From NCBI RefSeq assembly GCF_021560175.1, contig NZ_CP091110.1:3846501-3910500 (forward strand): a DNA stretch of 64,000 nucleotides, written 5' to 3'. The notes beneath the pieces were generated by a model, which had not been told where the DNA came from, did not search any database, and saw only the letters and a program-made list of their open reading frames with translations. The stretch is from Neobacillus drentensis (GTDB taxonomy: Bacteria > Bacillota > Bacilli > Bacillales > Cytobacillaceae). Numbering within the stretch: position 1 is the stretch's first letter; every line of letters starts with the position of its first letter. The translations under genes were made by a program, and so were the position numbers. This document shows, piece after piece, positions 40,114-49,104 of this stretch.

Positions 40114-41106
40114 TTGAAATTAAGCGTTCTCGATCAATCAGTTATAAGTAAAGGGGATTCGGCGAGTACCACTTTACAAAAAACTGTAAAATTAGCTCAG
40201 TTATCGGAGGATTTAGGATACACTCGCTTTTGGGTTGCGGAACATCATAACACCAATGGAATGGCTGGTTCCTCTCCAGAAATACTTATTTCACATATAG
40301 CATCAATGACTCGGAAAATACGTGTCGGTTCGGGCGGTGTATTACTCCCTCAGTATAGCCCCTATAAGCTTGCCGAGAACTTCAAAGTATTAGAGGCCTT
40401 GTTTCCGAATCGAATTGATTTAGGAATCGGACGTTCCCCTGGTGGTTCAGCGACTACTCGGCTGGCTTTGACAGATGGATTAAGAAAAAGCCTCAATGAA
40501 TTCCCTAGGCAGGTAAAGGACCTGCAGGGTTTTTTACAGAATCAATTACCCGAAGATCATCCTTTTCATGGTGTACAAGCATTCCCGATGACAACAAATT
40601 TACCAGAAGTATGGCTTTTGGGAATTACTCATAGAGGTGCAAGATTAGCTGCAGAAAATGGGACCGCTTTTACTTATGGCCATTTTATCACTCCGGTAAA
40701 TGGACAGCAGGCTATGAACTATTATTATAATCATTTTCAGCCCTCGCCTTTTCTGGAAGAGCCTGTGGCAAATGTTTGTGTATTTGTGGTGTGTGCCGCT
40801 ACTCAGGAAAGAGCGGAAGAATTGGCTTTAAGCCAAGATATGTGGCTGTTAGCAGTTGAAAAAGGAATTGATACTAGGATCCCTTCCATCATAGAAGCAA
40901 AGAACATACCGTTAACCTACGACGACAGAATTAAGATTAAGGAAAATCGAAAGCGCATGATTATTGGTACACCTCAAAAAGTTAAAAGCGAACTTCTTCG
41001 GTTGATTGAAAATTACCAAACGGAGGAATTTATGATTATAAGCAATATACATGACTTTCAGGAAAAAATTGAAAGCTATACTTTGTTAGCTGAAGCATTT
41101 CTTTAA
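40114..41106 (+). CDS. LLM class flavin-dependent oxidoreductase
   Basis: 330-residue luciferase-like monooxygenase: TIM-barrel start LSVLDQSVISKGDSASTTL, signature RFWVAEHHNTNGMAGSSPEI, VGSGGVLLPQYSPYKLAENF and RIDLGIGRSPGG. These are hallmarks of the MsnO8/YtmO-type group that uses FMNH2. TTG start with TGGAGGG upstream. Substrate unknown; many relatives act in sulfur or xenobiotic metabolism. It stands alone. Confidence 0.9.
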   Translation: MKLSVLDQSVISKGDSASTTLQKTVKLAQLSEDLGYTRFWVAEHHNTNGMAGSSPEILISHIASMTRKIRVGSGGVLLPQYSPYKLAENFKVLEALFPNRIDLGIGRSPGGSATTRLALTDGLRKSLNEFPRQVKDLQGFLQNQLPEDHPFHGVQAFPMTTNLPEVWLLGITHRGARLAAENGTAFTYGHFITPVNGQQAMNYYYNHFQPSPFLEEPVANVCVFVVCAATQERAEELALSQDMWLLAVEKGIDTRIPSIIEAKNIPLTYDDRIKIKENRKRMIIGTPQKVKSELLRLIENYQTEEFMIISNIHDFQEKIESYTLLAEAFL

Positions 41107-41128
41107 CCTAATCCGATAAAAAACATGA

Positions 41129-41899
41129 TTAAATAGCATAAAATGTCTTTGTGTTTTCTAATAATCTTTCGGAAACTTCTTCTTCTGCAAGGTTTTTTAT
41201 TTTCGCAATCATGTAAATCGAATGCTTCATCATGTCAGGATGAGTCATTTTTCCTAAAAAAGGACCTTCGAACGGCCATGGACCGTCTGTTTCAATCATC
41301 ATTTTCCCTAATGGATAGGTTTGAACCAATTTCTGAATCTTCTCCTTATAAACAATTTCAGGAGTAACAGAGATAAAATACCCCGCTTCGATCATTCTCG
41401 AAATTGTTTTTTCATCCCCTTTAAACCAATGGAAATGGGCCTTTGTCACCGAATGCTTTTCCAAAAGATCACAAACAATCGGGGCATCATCATAGACGGC
41501 ATGCAGAACAATCGGCTTGTCCCATTTCTTTGCCATCTCCACAAACGTTTCGAGATGGTCAATATATTGGCCATACTGCAATCTAGATACTTTTTGGTCC
41601 TCCTTTAAATAGTAAGGCAAACCTACCTCTCCAATAGCAATCATTTCTTCTTGATGTTGACCCATCCATTCAATCAGTCTGGAAAACTCAACTTCAGTTG
41701 GCAGTATCTGCTCTGGATGCAACCCAAATAGAGGTTTTATTTTTTGATATTTCCTTGATAATTGAAGGTTTCGCTTACAAGATTCAAGATCAAAAGAAAC
41801 CGACAGCAAAGCTTCAATCGAACCAGTCCCTTCCAATATCAAGTCTATTTCTTTATCTGTATACCGATCTAAATGAATATGGGCATCAATCATTTTCAT
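41129..41899 (-). CDS. TatD family metal-dependent hydrolase
   Basis: 256-residue TIM-barrel hydrolase: MIDAHIHLDRY (metal-binding HxH), AIGEVGLPYYL (bridging Glu), IVLHAVYDDAP and KAHFHWFKG (His ligands), MIETDGPWPFEGPF (catalytic Asp). The motifs match TatD-like DNases, but the sequence is closer to the QatD/YabD-distant group than to housekeeping TatD. The ribosome binding site before 41899 is weak. Likely a 3'-5' exonuclease or phosphoesterase. Confidence 0.85.
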   Translation of the reverse strand: MKMIDAHIHLDRYTDKEIDLILEGTGSIEALLSVSFDLESCKRNLQLSRKYQKIKPLFGLHPEQILPTEVEFSRLIEWMGQHQEEMIAIGEVGLPYYLKEDQKVSRLQYGQYIDHLETFVEMAKKWDKPIVLHAVYDDAPIVCDLLEKHSVTKAHFHWFKGDEKTISRMIEAGYFISVTPEIVYKEKIQKLVQTYPLGKMMIETDGPWPFEGPFLGKMTHPDMMKHSIYMIAKIKNLAEEEVSERLLENTKTFYAI

Positions 41900-42040
41900 T
41901 TTGGATTCACACTTTCTTTATTTCTTTGCTTATAGATTCCTTGTTAGAAAAACAGATTCATTTCATAACAAGAAATATGGGCTGCCGGGTTCACTGTTTA
42001 GAACAGATGACACAGCTGCCCACATCTTAAGTCTTAAAAC

Positions 42041-43744
42041 TTATCTATTTGATAGGGAAAATCCTTTTCCGATTACAGGTCCAACACTAGATACCATGTT
42101 ATTAACAGCACTAAATAATGCTTTTATGGATGAAGCCATAATGTCAGCATCGATTCCACAGCCCCAATAAACAGCCCCATCTAAAGAAGTGAATCCTACA
42201 TATGATACTGCATTTGATTCCGAACCTCTTTCTAGGGCATGTTCTTTGTAAACTAAATCTTTAAAATCGAGACCCAGTGTGGTGCGAAGACCATTGCTGA
42301 TGGCGTCAAGTTTCCCATTTCCTATACCAGTCAATTCGTGAGCCTCACCGTTTATCTTGACTGATACAGTCGTTTCATATTTTTCATTTTGAGTAAATCG
42401 GTAATTGATGAACTCAACTGGGGTATGAATATTGACATATTCTTTTATGAAAATATCATAGATTTCATTTGGCATAAGCTCCTTGTGCATGCGATCCGAT
42501 ACATTTTTAACACTATATCCAAAGCTTTCACGCATCTCCGCCGGCAGATCAAGTCCAAAATTCTGCATCAGCACATACCCAATACCCCCCTTACCTGATT
42601 GGCTATTAATACGGATAATATCGCCTTCATACTGTCTGCCAATATCCTTTGGATCGATCAATAGATAAGGGACTGTCCAATACTCATTTTCTCTTTCCTC
42701 ACGCCACTTCATTCCTTTTGCGATTGCATCCTGATGGGATCCTGAGAATGCCGTAAAAACAAGTTCTCCCCCATACGGGTGTCTTTCATGAACTTTCATT
42801 CTTGTTAATTTTTCATACTTGGCAAGGATATGATAGATATTTTCAAAGTGAAGCTTAGGATTTACGCCGTGCGAATACATGTTTAAAGCCAATGTGACGA
42901 TGTCTACGTTACCTGTTCTTTCTCCATTTCCGAACAGTGTTCCTTCTACCCTCTGCGCTCCAGCAAGCATACCCAACTCCGCATCGGCAACTCCGGTTCC
43001 CCTGTCATTGTGAGGATGAAGGGAAAGAATGACATTGTTCCGAAAGTTTAAATGATCACTCATGTATTCAATCTGACTGGCATAAACATGGGGCATTGAC
43101 ATAGACACTGTAGCTGGAAGATTGATAATCACTTTGTTGTCAGCAGTAGGCTGCCACACATCCAGTACCCGGTTGCAAATTTCAAGCGCAAACTCCATTT
43201 CTGTGCCTGTGAAGCTTTCCGGTGAATATTGAAACTGGAAATTCCCCTCCGTTTCGGCGGCATATTTCTTAACCATTTTTGCTCCGGTTACGGCAATGTC
43301 GATAATTTCTTCCTCCGTTTTTTGGAACACCTGTTCACGCTGCGGTATGGATGTTGAATTGTAAAGGTGGACAACCGCCTTATTCGCTCCTTGAAGAGAT
43401 TCAAACGTTTTTTTGATAATATGTTCTCTTGACTGGGTTAAAACTTGAATGGTTACATCATCTGGAATTAATTCCTGTTCAATCAAGGTACGTAAAAAAG
43501 TATATTCTGTTTCAGAAGCGGCAGGAAAGCCCACTTCTATTTCCTTGAAACCTACTTCCAACAGTAATTGAAAATATTCCAGCTTCTCCTCTAGACTCAT
43601 TGGCACCACTAAAGCTTGGTTACCATCTCTTAGGTCTACACTGCACCATGTTGGAGCTTCCTCAATATACTCCTTTTCCGTCCATTTCAAGCTTTTTACT
43701 GGAGGCATGAAATAACCTCTGGAATACTTTTCAATGTTTTTCAT
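42041..43744 (-). CDS. leuA: 2-isopropylmalate synthase (long, LeuA2 type)
   Basis: 567-residue enzyme catalysing acetyl-CoA + 2-oxoisovalerate to 2-isopropylmalate, first step of leucine synthesis. Catalytic barrel: CSVDLRDGNQAL (metal Asp), GFKEIEVGFPAAS, LSLHPHNDRGTGVADAELG (metal HxH) and GTLFGNGERTGNVD. The C-terminal regulatory domain (about 430-567, leucine feedback) ends in the LDGAVYWGCGID segment. It is the longer type found in actinobacteria and yeast rather than the 510-residue B. subtilis LeuA. ATG at 43744 has AAAGGTGG 8 nt upstream. It is monocistronic and preceded by a T-box. Confidence 0.95.
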   Translation of the reverse strand: MKNIEKYSRGYFMPPVKSLKWTEKEYIEEAPTWCSVDLRDGNQALVVPMSLEEKLEYFQLLLEVGFKEIEVGFPAASETEYTFLRTLIEQELIPDDVTIQVLTQSREHIIKKTFESLQGANKAVVHLYNSTSIPQREQVFQKTEEEIIDIAVTGAKMVKKYAAETEGNFQFQYSPESFTGTEMEFALEICNRVLDVWQPTADNKVIINLPATVSMSMPHVYASQIEYMSDHLNFRNNVILSLHPHNDRGTGVADAELGMLAGAQRVEGTLFGNGERTGNVDIVTLALNMYSHGVNPKLHFENIYHILAKYEKLTRMKVHERHPYGGELVFTAFSGSHQDAIAKGMKWREERENEYWTVPYLLIDPKDIGRQYEGDIIRINSQSGKGGIGYVLMQNFGLDLPAEMRESFGYSVKNVSDRMHKELMPNEIYDIFIKEYVNIHTPVEFINYRFTQNEKYETTVSVKINGEAHELTGIGNGKLDAISNGLRTTLGLDFKDLVYKEHALERGSESNAVSYVGFTSLDGAVYWGCGIDADIMASSIKALFSAVNNMVSSVGPVIGKGFSLSNR

Positions 43745-43792
43745 TCTATTGCCCACCTTTTTATCAATTTAATTAGTAGAGTTTAAATAAAA

Positions 43793-44040
43793 AAAGCCTA
43801 TCATCTCATAAGAGACGACAGGCTTTGCCTACGTGGTACCACTCTTTTTGATTCGTTAAAAAAAGCAAACGAATCCACTTAATGACTTGATTACGGCTAT
43901 CAACCGTTAAGGCCTACATTTCAGCCTTACCACTCCTGGGTGAGTTGGGGGTGTTATTGACTGTCTCTCACCAACCGACAGCTCTCTATACAATACGTAA
44001 CCCTTAATACTCCCAATCATTGCGTTTTTATTTTTTGAAT
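43793..44040 (-). ncRNA. T-box leader (leucine-specific) of leuA
   Basis: On the minus strand the T-box sequence AGAGTGGTACCACG (43832-43845) is followed by a terminator stem (AAAGCCTGTCGTCTC pairing with GAGATGATAGGCTTT, 43793-43827). Upstream is a long Stem I with a GGTTGGTGAGAG-type apical segment. A plausible CTC leucine specifier lies in CAACTCACCC on the 3' side of Stem I. Uncharged tRNA-Leu binding the UGGN bulge would favour the antiterminator and permit leuA transcription. Confidence 0.93.
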
Positions 44041-44047
44041 TTTCCCC

Positions 44048-44076
44048 ATTTTATTACTAATTTTAAAAACAGTCAA
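44048..44076 (-). promoter_or_regulatory. SigA promoter of the leuA T-box transcript
   Basis: TTGACT - 17 bp - TAAAAT on the minus strand (-35 at 44071-44076, -10 at 44048-44053), ideally placed to start the T-box RNA near 44040. Confidence 0.8.
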
Positions 44077-44229
44077 CCCTTTAGGTAATTATTTTCCACA
44101 ATAACCAACTTATTAATCTTTAATCAAGTGAAATTTTTTTGTTTTTTGCAAGGTTTCCATCATTTCAAATTCGCACATTTAGTACATTTGGATGAGATTT
44201 ATGGAGAAAAAAGTGAATCTAGGTTAAAT

Positions 44230-44257
44230 AAAAAAAGAGCAATTCAGCTCTTTTTTA
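44230..44257. terminator. Symmetric terminator hairpin
   Basis: AAAAAAGAGC-AATTCA-GCTCTTTTTT, 143 bp after the stop of the minus-strand Cse60-like gene; the likely end of that transcript. The rest of 44077-44399 holds no credible gene. Confidence 0.8.
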
Positions 44258-44399
44258 TTGATCCTTCTGTATCGGAAACTGTATTCAGTATTAAAATGAA
44301 AAAGAGCTGCTTTTTCTAAAGAAATATCTATTGATTACTCTGTGAAATAGCACTAGATAAAACGATTTCATAGCATTTAGATGTTCGAAAGACTAACCC

Positions 44400-44585
44400 C
44401 TATAGTTTTTGCACAACCTTATACACCACCACTACAGAAATCGTTCCCCCATCTAAATTTGCTACCCTAAGATCGACGAAATTCATTTGGTCAAGGGTAT
44501 TTAAGAAAACATTGACCTGTTCCTCGACATCACTTGGTGGACCTGTAAATATTTTTGTTCTTATCTTACGAACCGTATATTCCAT
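44400..44585 (-). CDS. Spore protein Cse60-like small protein
   Basis: 61-residue protein: MEYTVRKIRTKIFTG, then DVEEQVNVFLNTLDQMNFVDLR-type segment and a hydrophobic beta end ISVVVVYKV. The order (short basic start, EEKVNxFL helix, VDIK strand, YKV end) resembles the Cse60 sporulation protein family (sigma-E controlled in B. subtilis). GGGAGCGG lies before the ATG. Small single-gene unit ended by the hairpin at 44230. The family call rests on pattern similarity only. Confidence 0.55.
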   Translation of the reverse strand: MEYTVRKIRTKIFTGPPSDVEEQVNVFLNTLDQMNFVDLRVANLDGGTISVVVVYKVVQKL

Positions 44586-44764
44586 ATCGCATCCGCTCCC
44601 TTGTATGATTGAAATCCATTGCTACAGATGTGAATCAGTTGCCGCCAAAATTTCTATCACCCCTGCCTCTTGTTCCTTTGCTTCTTCCTTGCCCTTATCT
44701 ATTCAGCCAACAGCAGAGGCAGAAAATTATGAGACCTCTGCTGTTGCCCAGTTAAAATTTGGTT

Positions 44765-44938
44765 CTAAGAATGATTGTTTTTTTGCGCCGCGCCTGACCA
44801 AATAGCAAGAATTAAGACAATAATTCCAAGAATGACACTATTCCACATAGCGCCCGCATTGCTGGTGAAACTATACACCCATGGAGAAATGATGAGCCAG
44901 ACACCGATCAGTCCAGTTAGCCAAAGTTGCCACATCAT
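44765..44938 (-). CDS. SPW repeat-containing small membrane protein
   Basis: 57-residue protein (MMWQLWLTGLIGVWLIISPW at the start): one SPW repeat with the diagnostic SPW triplet, then a second hydrophobic helix (WNSVILGIIVLILAIW) and a short polar tail AAQKNNHS. Predicted two-helix membrane protein. AGGAGG lies 5 nt before the first of two adjacent ATGs. A 28-bp palindrome (44959-44986) lies immediately upstream and probably controls it. Confidence 0.8.
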   Translation of the reverse strand: MMWQLWLTGLIGVWLIISPWVYSFTSNAGAMWNSVILGIIVLILAIWSGAAQKNNHS

Positions 44939-44958
44939 AAAAACCTCCTATTTATTAA

Positions 44959-44986
44959 TTGACGTTAACGTTAATGTCAACGTCAA
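44959..44986. promoter_or_regulatory. 28-bp near-perfect palindrome upstream of the SPW gene
   Basis: TTGACGTTAACGTT and its partner AATGTCAACGTCAA pair at 12 of 14 positions, about 20 bp before the SPW start. Long dyads of this sort are typical of MerR-family operators, and a MerR gene lies upstream (45238-45687) on the same strand. Confidence 0.6.
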
Positions 44987-45237
44987 TAAAACATATGAAA
45001 TTTATGAGAATATATTCCAATTCATGTGAGAAGTTATCTTTATTTTTTTGATTAATCGAAAAAAAATCGTTGCATATGGAGTAATGAGTGTAAGTTGTTT
45101 TAAAATTTTGTAGGGTATTGCCAAAGGTAAAACTGTGGAGTGTGCTATCTCTGAGGTTGCTGCCAGGATTTATGTAGATACTTAGTTTAATACGCTTAAT
45201 CTGAAAAAATTCTTTATTATTTGTAGCTAGACCCGAT

Positions 45238-45687
45238 TTACTTTTTTTCCAATTCGTCCATAAAGTGTAAAGAGCGTTCCACTTGCTCTTGGTACAGATT
45301 GCGCATGATTTCTACGTTTTCTATTTTCGTATTCATTTTTTCAATCAAGTTGTGAAGAACATCGATGTACTGCCTTACCAACACTCTTTGTCCATCGGCA
45401 CTTTCAATATTCTCTTGAAATGTACGGCGTATTTCATTAAGCGACTCCTCTGCGTCCATAACTTCCTGAATCTCTTGAAGTGAGATACCCAAATATTCCT
45501 TCAGGCGAAGGATTTGCTTAATTCGGTCCATCGTGCTTTGATCATAAAGACGATGCCCGCCATTCGTGCGCAATGCAGGGGAAATAAGACCTACCTCCTC
45601 ATAATACCGGAGCGTTCTTGGGGTTATCCCAAGTTGCCGTGAAACCGCGTCAATGGTCAATACATCGTAAATCTCATTATTCGTCAA
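45238..45687 (-). CDS. MerR family transcriptional regulator
   Basis: 149-residue regulator: MerR winged helix (LTIDAVSRQLGITPRTLRYYEEVG, then LISPALRTNGGHRLYDQ) and a C-terminal antiparallel coiled coil for dimerisation (about 80-149). The C-terminal end lacks Cys clusters, so a metal sensor is unlikely. TTG at 45687 is chosen because homology starts there and GGTG precedes it; an in-frame ATG exists 21 codons earlier with a weaker site. The nearby 28-bp palindrome is a candidate target. Effector unknown. Confidence 0.85.
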   Translation of the reverse strand: MTNNEIYDVLTIDAVSRQLGITPRTLRYYEEVGLISPALRTNGGHRLYDQSTMDRIKQILRLKEYLGISLQEIQEVMDAEESLNEIRRTFQENIESADGQRVLVRQYIDVLHNLIEKMNTKIENVEIMRNLYQEQVERSLHFMDELEKK

Positions 45688-45805
45688 GCTGAAACACCTA
45701 CTTTGTACAGAGTTAATTTGGATAAAAGATATATATCTATTAAAACACATGGATAACTTCCAGGTAAATCCATTTATTCACCACTCTTTGTACCTTTTTT
45801 CTCCA

Positions 45806-45838
45806 AATAAAAGGAGATGCTGTACGGCATCCCCTTAT
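45806..45838 (-). terminator. Terminator after the VOC gene
   Basis: AAGG-GATGC and GCATC-CCCTT with a TGTACG-type loop, 20 bp past the stop on the minus strand. Confidence 0.7.
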
Positions 45839-45858
45839 TATTCAACATTTACTTCTCT

Positions 45859-46239
45859 TCACTTTTTTTCCAATACTGCAAAATAATTATTTTCACTATC
45901 TGCAAAGTTGAACACTCTGCCAGAAGGCATGGTGACCATTTCACCAACGGTAACATTTTGCTTGGATAAGTCGGCATATAATTGATCTAGGTCATTTGAA
46001 AAAAACATTAAAGATGGTGTACCGAGATTTAATTCAGGCTGCATTTTAGAAATTAGTTCCTTATTGTGCAGGACAATACTTGTCCCAAATTCATTTGTTG
46101 GTGCAATTTCAATCCATCTCAACCCCTGACCGTTATCTTCGTCTGAAATTACCTTAAATCCCACTTTTTCAGTCCAAAATTTAACTGCCTCATCTTGATT
46201 ATTTACATACAACATTACTTGCCCTAACCTATTAATCAT
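45859..46239 (-). CDS. VOC family protein (glyoxalase/bleomycin-resistance type)
   Basis: 126-residue single-chain VOC protein with two beta-alpha-beta-beta-beta units: LGQVMLYVNNQDEAVKFWTEKVGFKV, then WIEIAPTNEFGTSIVL, and the C-terminal GRVFNFADSENNYFAVLEK. The fold binds a divalent metal; the expected ligand positions are only partly conserved. Function ranges from lactoylglutathione lyase to antibiotic sequestration, so the substrate is open. Monocistronic. Confidence 0.88.
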   Translation of the reverse strand: MINRLGQVMLYVNNQDEAVKFWTEKVGFKVISDEDNGQGLRWIEIAPTNEFGTSIVLHNKELISKMQPELNLGTPSLMFFSNDLDQLYADLSKQNVTVGEMVTMPSGRVFNFADSENNYFAVLEKK

Positions 46240-46435
46240 TCGTTCACCCTCTATATCAATTTAAATTATGACCTCTATCAATTTATTGATAGAAATAAAT
46301 AATATACTATTCAATTTTACCCAATCAAGCCAATAATGAATACATTTTTTATGGAAAATGATGTTAAAATATGATTTAGAGTTACTTACTTTATAAACAG
46401 TTCGACTGAAAAATATAAAAAGGGAGGTATCGAAG

Positions 46436-46732
46436 ATGACATCTTCAACTAAAAGTTTACGAACCTGCGCCAAGGGCCACAAATACTATAAAAGCAGCGA
46501 CTGTCCGACTTGCCCGATCTGTGAAAAAGAACTGAAACCTGCCACTGGATTTCTCTCCATCCTCTCGGCGCCAGCCAGACGGGCATTAGAAAACAATGGG
46601 ATCACTTCTTTACAACAGCTTTCTACCTATAGTGAAAACGAGATCTTGGAATTTCATGGTATGGGGCCAGGTTCTTTACCGAAACTTAGGACCGCTTTGA
46701 AAGAAAAGGGGTTATTTTTCAAAGCAAAATAG
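46436..46732 (+). CDS. RNA polymerase alpha C-terminal-domain-like small protein
   Basis: 98-residue protein. N-terminal zinc-ribbon-like CAKGHKYYKSSDCPTCPICE; C-terminal helix-hairpin-helix region (ALENNGITSLQQLSTYSENEI, LEFHGMGPGSLPKLRTALKE) that resembles the alpha-CTD of RNA polymerase, known to bind DNA and activators. Stand-alone proteins of this type are common in Firmicutes; role unproven. AAAGGGAGG lies before the ATG. Confidence 0.8.
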   Translation: MTSSTKSLRTCAKGHKYYKSSDCPTCPICEKELKPATGFLSILSAPARRALENNGITSLQQLSTYSENEILEFHGMGPGSLPKLRTALKEKGLFFKAK

Positions 46733-46842
46733 CTGAATGATATTTTTTCTAACTATCTTATTTGTCTAAACAGTTCTTAAATATATAATTACTCTATTTT
46801 TATAAAACATGTTCCTCTAATCTCCCTGTTATACCGAAAACA

Positions 46843-46867
46843 AAAAGGCTGCCATAATGACAGCCAG
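46843..46867 (-). terminator. Terminator of the 47-residue membrane protein gene
   Basis: On the minus strand, GGCTGTCATTATGGCAGCC followed by five T's. Confidence 0.75.
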
Positions 46868-46902
46868 AGCATTTTTTTCATAGAAATTAAAAATCCTTTT
46901 AT

Positions 46903-47046
46903 TTAATCGTCAAACTTAAATTTTGGTAACGCTTCGACTGTTTCGGTATTTGTTAGTTCTTCCTGCCTTACTTTTGATTTTTTCACACCTAGAAAAATAA
47001 CCATTCCAACCAATAAGATTGCAAGTAACAGCCAGAGAAAAACCAT
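46903..47046 (-). CDS. Hypothetical single-pass membrane protein, 47 residues
   Basis: An N-terminal transmembrane helix (MVFLWLLLAILLVGMVIFLG) followed by a charged tail (KKSKVRQEELTNTETVEALP and KFKFDD). GGGAGCG lies 6 nt before the ATG and a terminator follows, so expression is likely. No family recognised; small bitopic proteins like this often assist membrane complexes. The 47047-47306 gap between it and the response regulator has no further gene. Confidence 0.6.
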   Translation of the reverse strand: MVFLWLLLAILLVGMVIFLGVKKSKVRQEELTNTETVEALPKFKFDD

Positions 47047-47306
47047 ATGAATCGCTCCCTTCGAAAAAATAACCGCATTATAATATATGAAGAGGAGCTT
47101 GGCATTTTTAATGTCAAAAAGATATAAAATTATTTACAGTTTTATAACTGAATGGAATATAGCTCCTTTTTAATATGCACTAATTCTTTGTTTCGTAAAA
47201 ATTTTATTTATACATCAGGTACTCCTCAAAAATCCCTCTTTCTGCTATGTTAATGTTAGCTAATACCAATTTAAGGATGTGAAGGGCAGTTCAGTTCTGC
47301 TATGGG

Positions 47307-47945
47307 ATGAATATTAAAATATTGATTGCGGATGATAATTCGTTTATTCGCGAGGGAATGAAGATCATTTTGAGTACCTACGGAGAGTTTGAGGTACTTG
47401 CAACCGTAGATGATGGTAAGGAAGCAGTTGAATATTGTCAACATCATCATGTTGACATAGCTCTTCTGGATGTAAGGATGCCCAATATGAATGGCGTTGA
47501 AGCAACAAAACTTCTGACAGAAACAACGAAGACCAAGCCGATGATTCTGACAACGTTTGATGACGATGAGTACATTATCGATGCAATTAAGAATGGAGCA
47601 AAAGGCTACTTATTAAAAAATACCGACCCTGAACGGATCCGCGATGCCATTAAAAGTATCTACTATGGCAACACTGTTTTGCAGGATGTTGTCCTCGATA
47701 AGGTTAAATTCAAAATGACTGGCAATTCAAAACCCGAGTCCAAGGTGGATTCCAGCCTCTTCACAGAGCGGGAAATGGACATCATGAAACTTATTGCAAA
47801 AGGCTACTCCAACAAGGCGATCTCTAAAGAACTATTTATTTCGGAAGGCACTGTTGCTAACTATATTACTTCGATTCTAGGGAAAACAGGCTTGGAGGAT
47901 CGAACCCAAATTGCCATATACTTTCTTACTGGCTCAGTAGATTAA
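47307..47945 (+). CDS. NarL/LuxR-family response regulator (LnrK-like)
   Basis: 212-residue regulator: receiver domain with acidic pocket IADDNS, phospho-acceptor Asp-55 (ALLDVRMPN) and Lys in GAKGYLLKN; C-terminal LuxR HTH (LFTEREMDIMKLIAKGYSNK, then ISEGTVANYITSILGKTG). The cognate kinase gene follows 12 bp later. Its ribosome binding site is weak (GGG), hinting at low basal level. Likely controls the ABC exporter downstream. Confidence 0.93.
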   Translation: MNIKILIADDNSFIREGMKIILSTYGEFEVLATVDDGKEAVEYCQHHHVDIALLDVRMPNMNGVEATKLLTETTKTKPMILTTFDDDEYIIDAIKNGAKGYLLKNTDPERIRDAIKSIYYGNTVLQDVVLDKVKFKMTGNSKPESKVDSSLFTEREMDIMKLIAKGYSNKAISKELFISEGTVANYITSILGKTGLEDRTQIAIYFLTGSVD

Positions 47946-47957
47946 GAGGACCATGAG

Positions 47958-49064
47958 ATGGAATTATGGATCATTTTCAGCAAGCTAATTATTATCCTAT
48001 TTCTCAGCTTTTCCTATGTTCAATCCAAAACAAGCAGTCTGGCTTTGATTGTCCTTGCGATTTTAGTATATTTCAGCATAAATATTACCCTTTACCTTAT
48101 TCGATCGGGAAGAGTAAGGATTTGCCTCCACCTTGTATCGATGGTTCTTATTTTTATTACCTTTCGGGAAGTCAATTCGTTATTTATCCTTCTCCTGCCA
48201 AATCACTTTTATGAGCTTGCCTGGCCTTTTTTTGAAAAAAAGTGGGCGTTGTTGGTATTGGGATTACTGCCTGTATTTATTGTCCCTCACTTACAGGCGT
48301 CATACTGTCTGGTTGCACTCTTTTGCTTTGTGGTTTATTTCATGACTAGCCATTACTCGCATAGGCTGATTAAATATGAGAATATGCTTGATAAGATGCG
48401 CGTTGATATGCAGCGTCTCTCCAAAAACCTTAATGAAAATAAAGAGTACATTAGGCAATCTGAATATACCTCTCGCTTAGAGGAGCGCAACCGGATTTCC
48501 CAGCAGATTCATGACAGCATTGGCCATTCCATGACCGGCGCATTGATTCAAATGGAAGCGGCGAAGACTCTAGTGGGTATGGACCAGGCGAAGGCCGTGG
48601 AACTGCTTCAGAATGCGATAAACATTTCAAAAGAAGGCATCGAAGATATTAGAATTACCTTAAAAAATATGAAGCCCCCAACCGAACAAATCGGCTTACA
48701 GCGTCTAAAACTGTTCATTGAGGAGTTTTCCATCCAGCACCAGTTACGAATGCCGTTGGTATACAAAGGAAACATAGATTTGATTTCACCGATTCAATGG
48801 AAGATTATTGCTGATAATATCAGCGAAGCCCTTACGAATTCATTAAAATACTCAGGTGCGTCGGAAATAGCGATTGACATTCAGGTATTGAACAAACTAG
48901 TCCGGGTCGAGGTCCGTGATAACGGTAAAGGGATTGTATCCGGCAAAGTGGTAAAAGGGCTTGGCATCGTAGGCATGGAAGAACGGTCTGCATCCATAAA
49001 AGGCACAGTGATTGTCGATGGACCAAATGGATTCTCCGTTACCACCCTCCTCCCCATCGCCTAA
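47958..49064 (+). CDS. HisKA_3-type sensor histidine kinase (LnrJ-like)
   Basis: 368-residue kinase: five or six transmembrane helices (about 1-135) with almost no extracytoplasmic domain, a coiled-coil linker, the HisKA_3 dimerisation segment with phospho-acceptor His-185 (SQQIHDSIGHSMTGAL), then an ATPase domain (EALTNSLKYS N-box, VRDNGKGI, KGLGIVGMEER). Intramembrane-sensing kinases of this kind detect membrane-active antibiotics, as LnrJ does for linearmycins. A terminator follows, separating it from the exporter genes. Confidence 0.92.
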   Translation: MELWIIFSKLIIILFLSFSYVQSKTSSLALIVLAILVYFSINITLYLIRSGRVRICLHLVSMVLIFITFREVNSLFILLLPNHFYELAWPFFEKKWALLVLGLLPVFIVPHLQASYCLVALFCFVVYFMTSHYSHRLIKYENMLDKMRVDMQRLSKNLNENKEYIRQSEYTSRLEERNRISQQIHDSIGHSMTGALIQMEAAKTLVGMDQAKAVELLQNAINISKEGIEDIRITLKNMKPPTEQIGLQRLKLFIEEFSIQHQLRMPLVYKGNIDLISPIQWKIIADNISEALTNSLKYSGASEIAIDIQVLNKLVRVEVRDNGKGIVSGKVVKGLGIVGMEERSASIKGTVIVDGPNGFSVTTLLPIA

Positions 49065-49104
49065 TGAAAGCCTTCATATGAAAAACATGAAATTTCTCAT
49101 GTAT

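Noticed and set aside
44128..44319. A 63-codon plus-strand frame near the leuA promoter
   Set aside because: No ribosome binding site or homology; it runs through a symmetric terminator hairpin.
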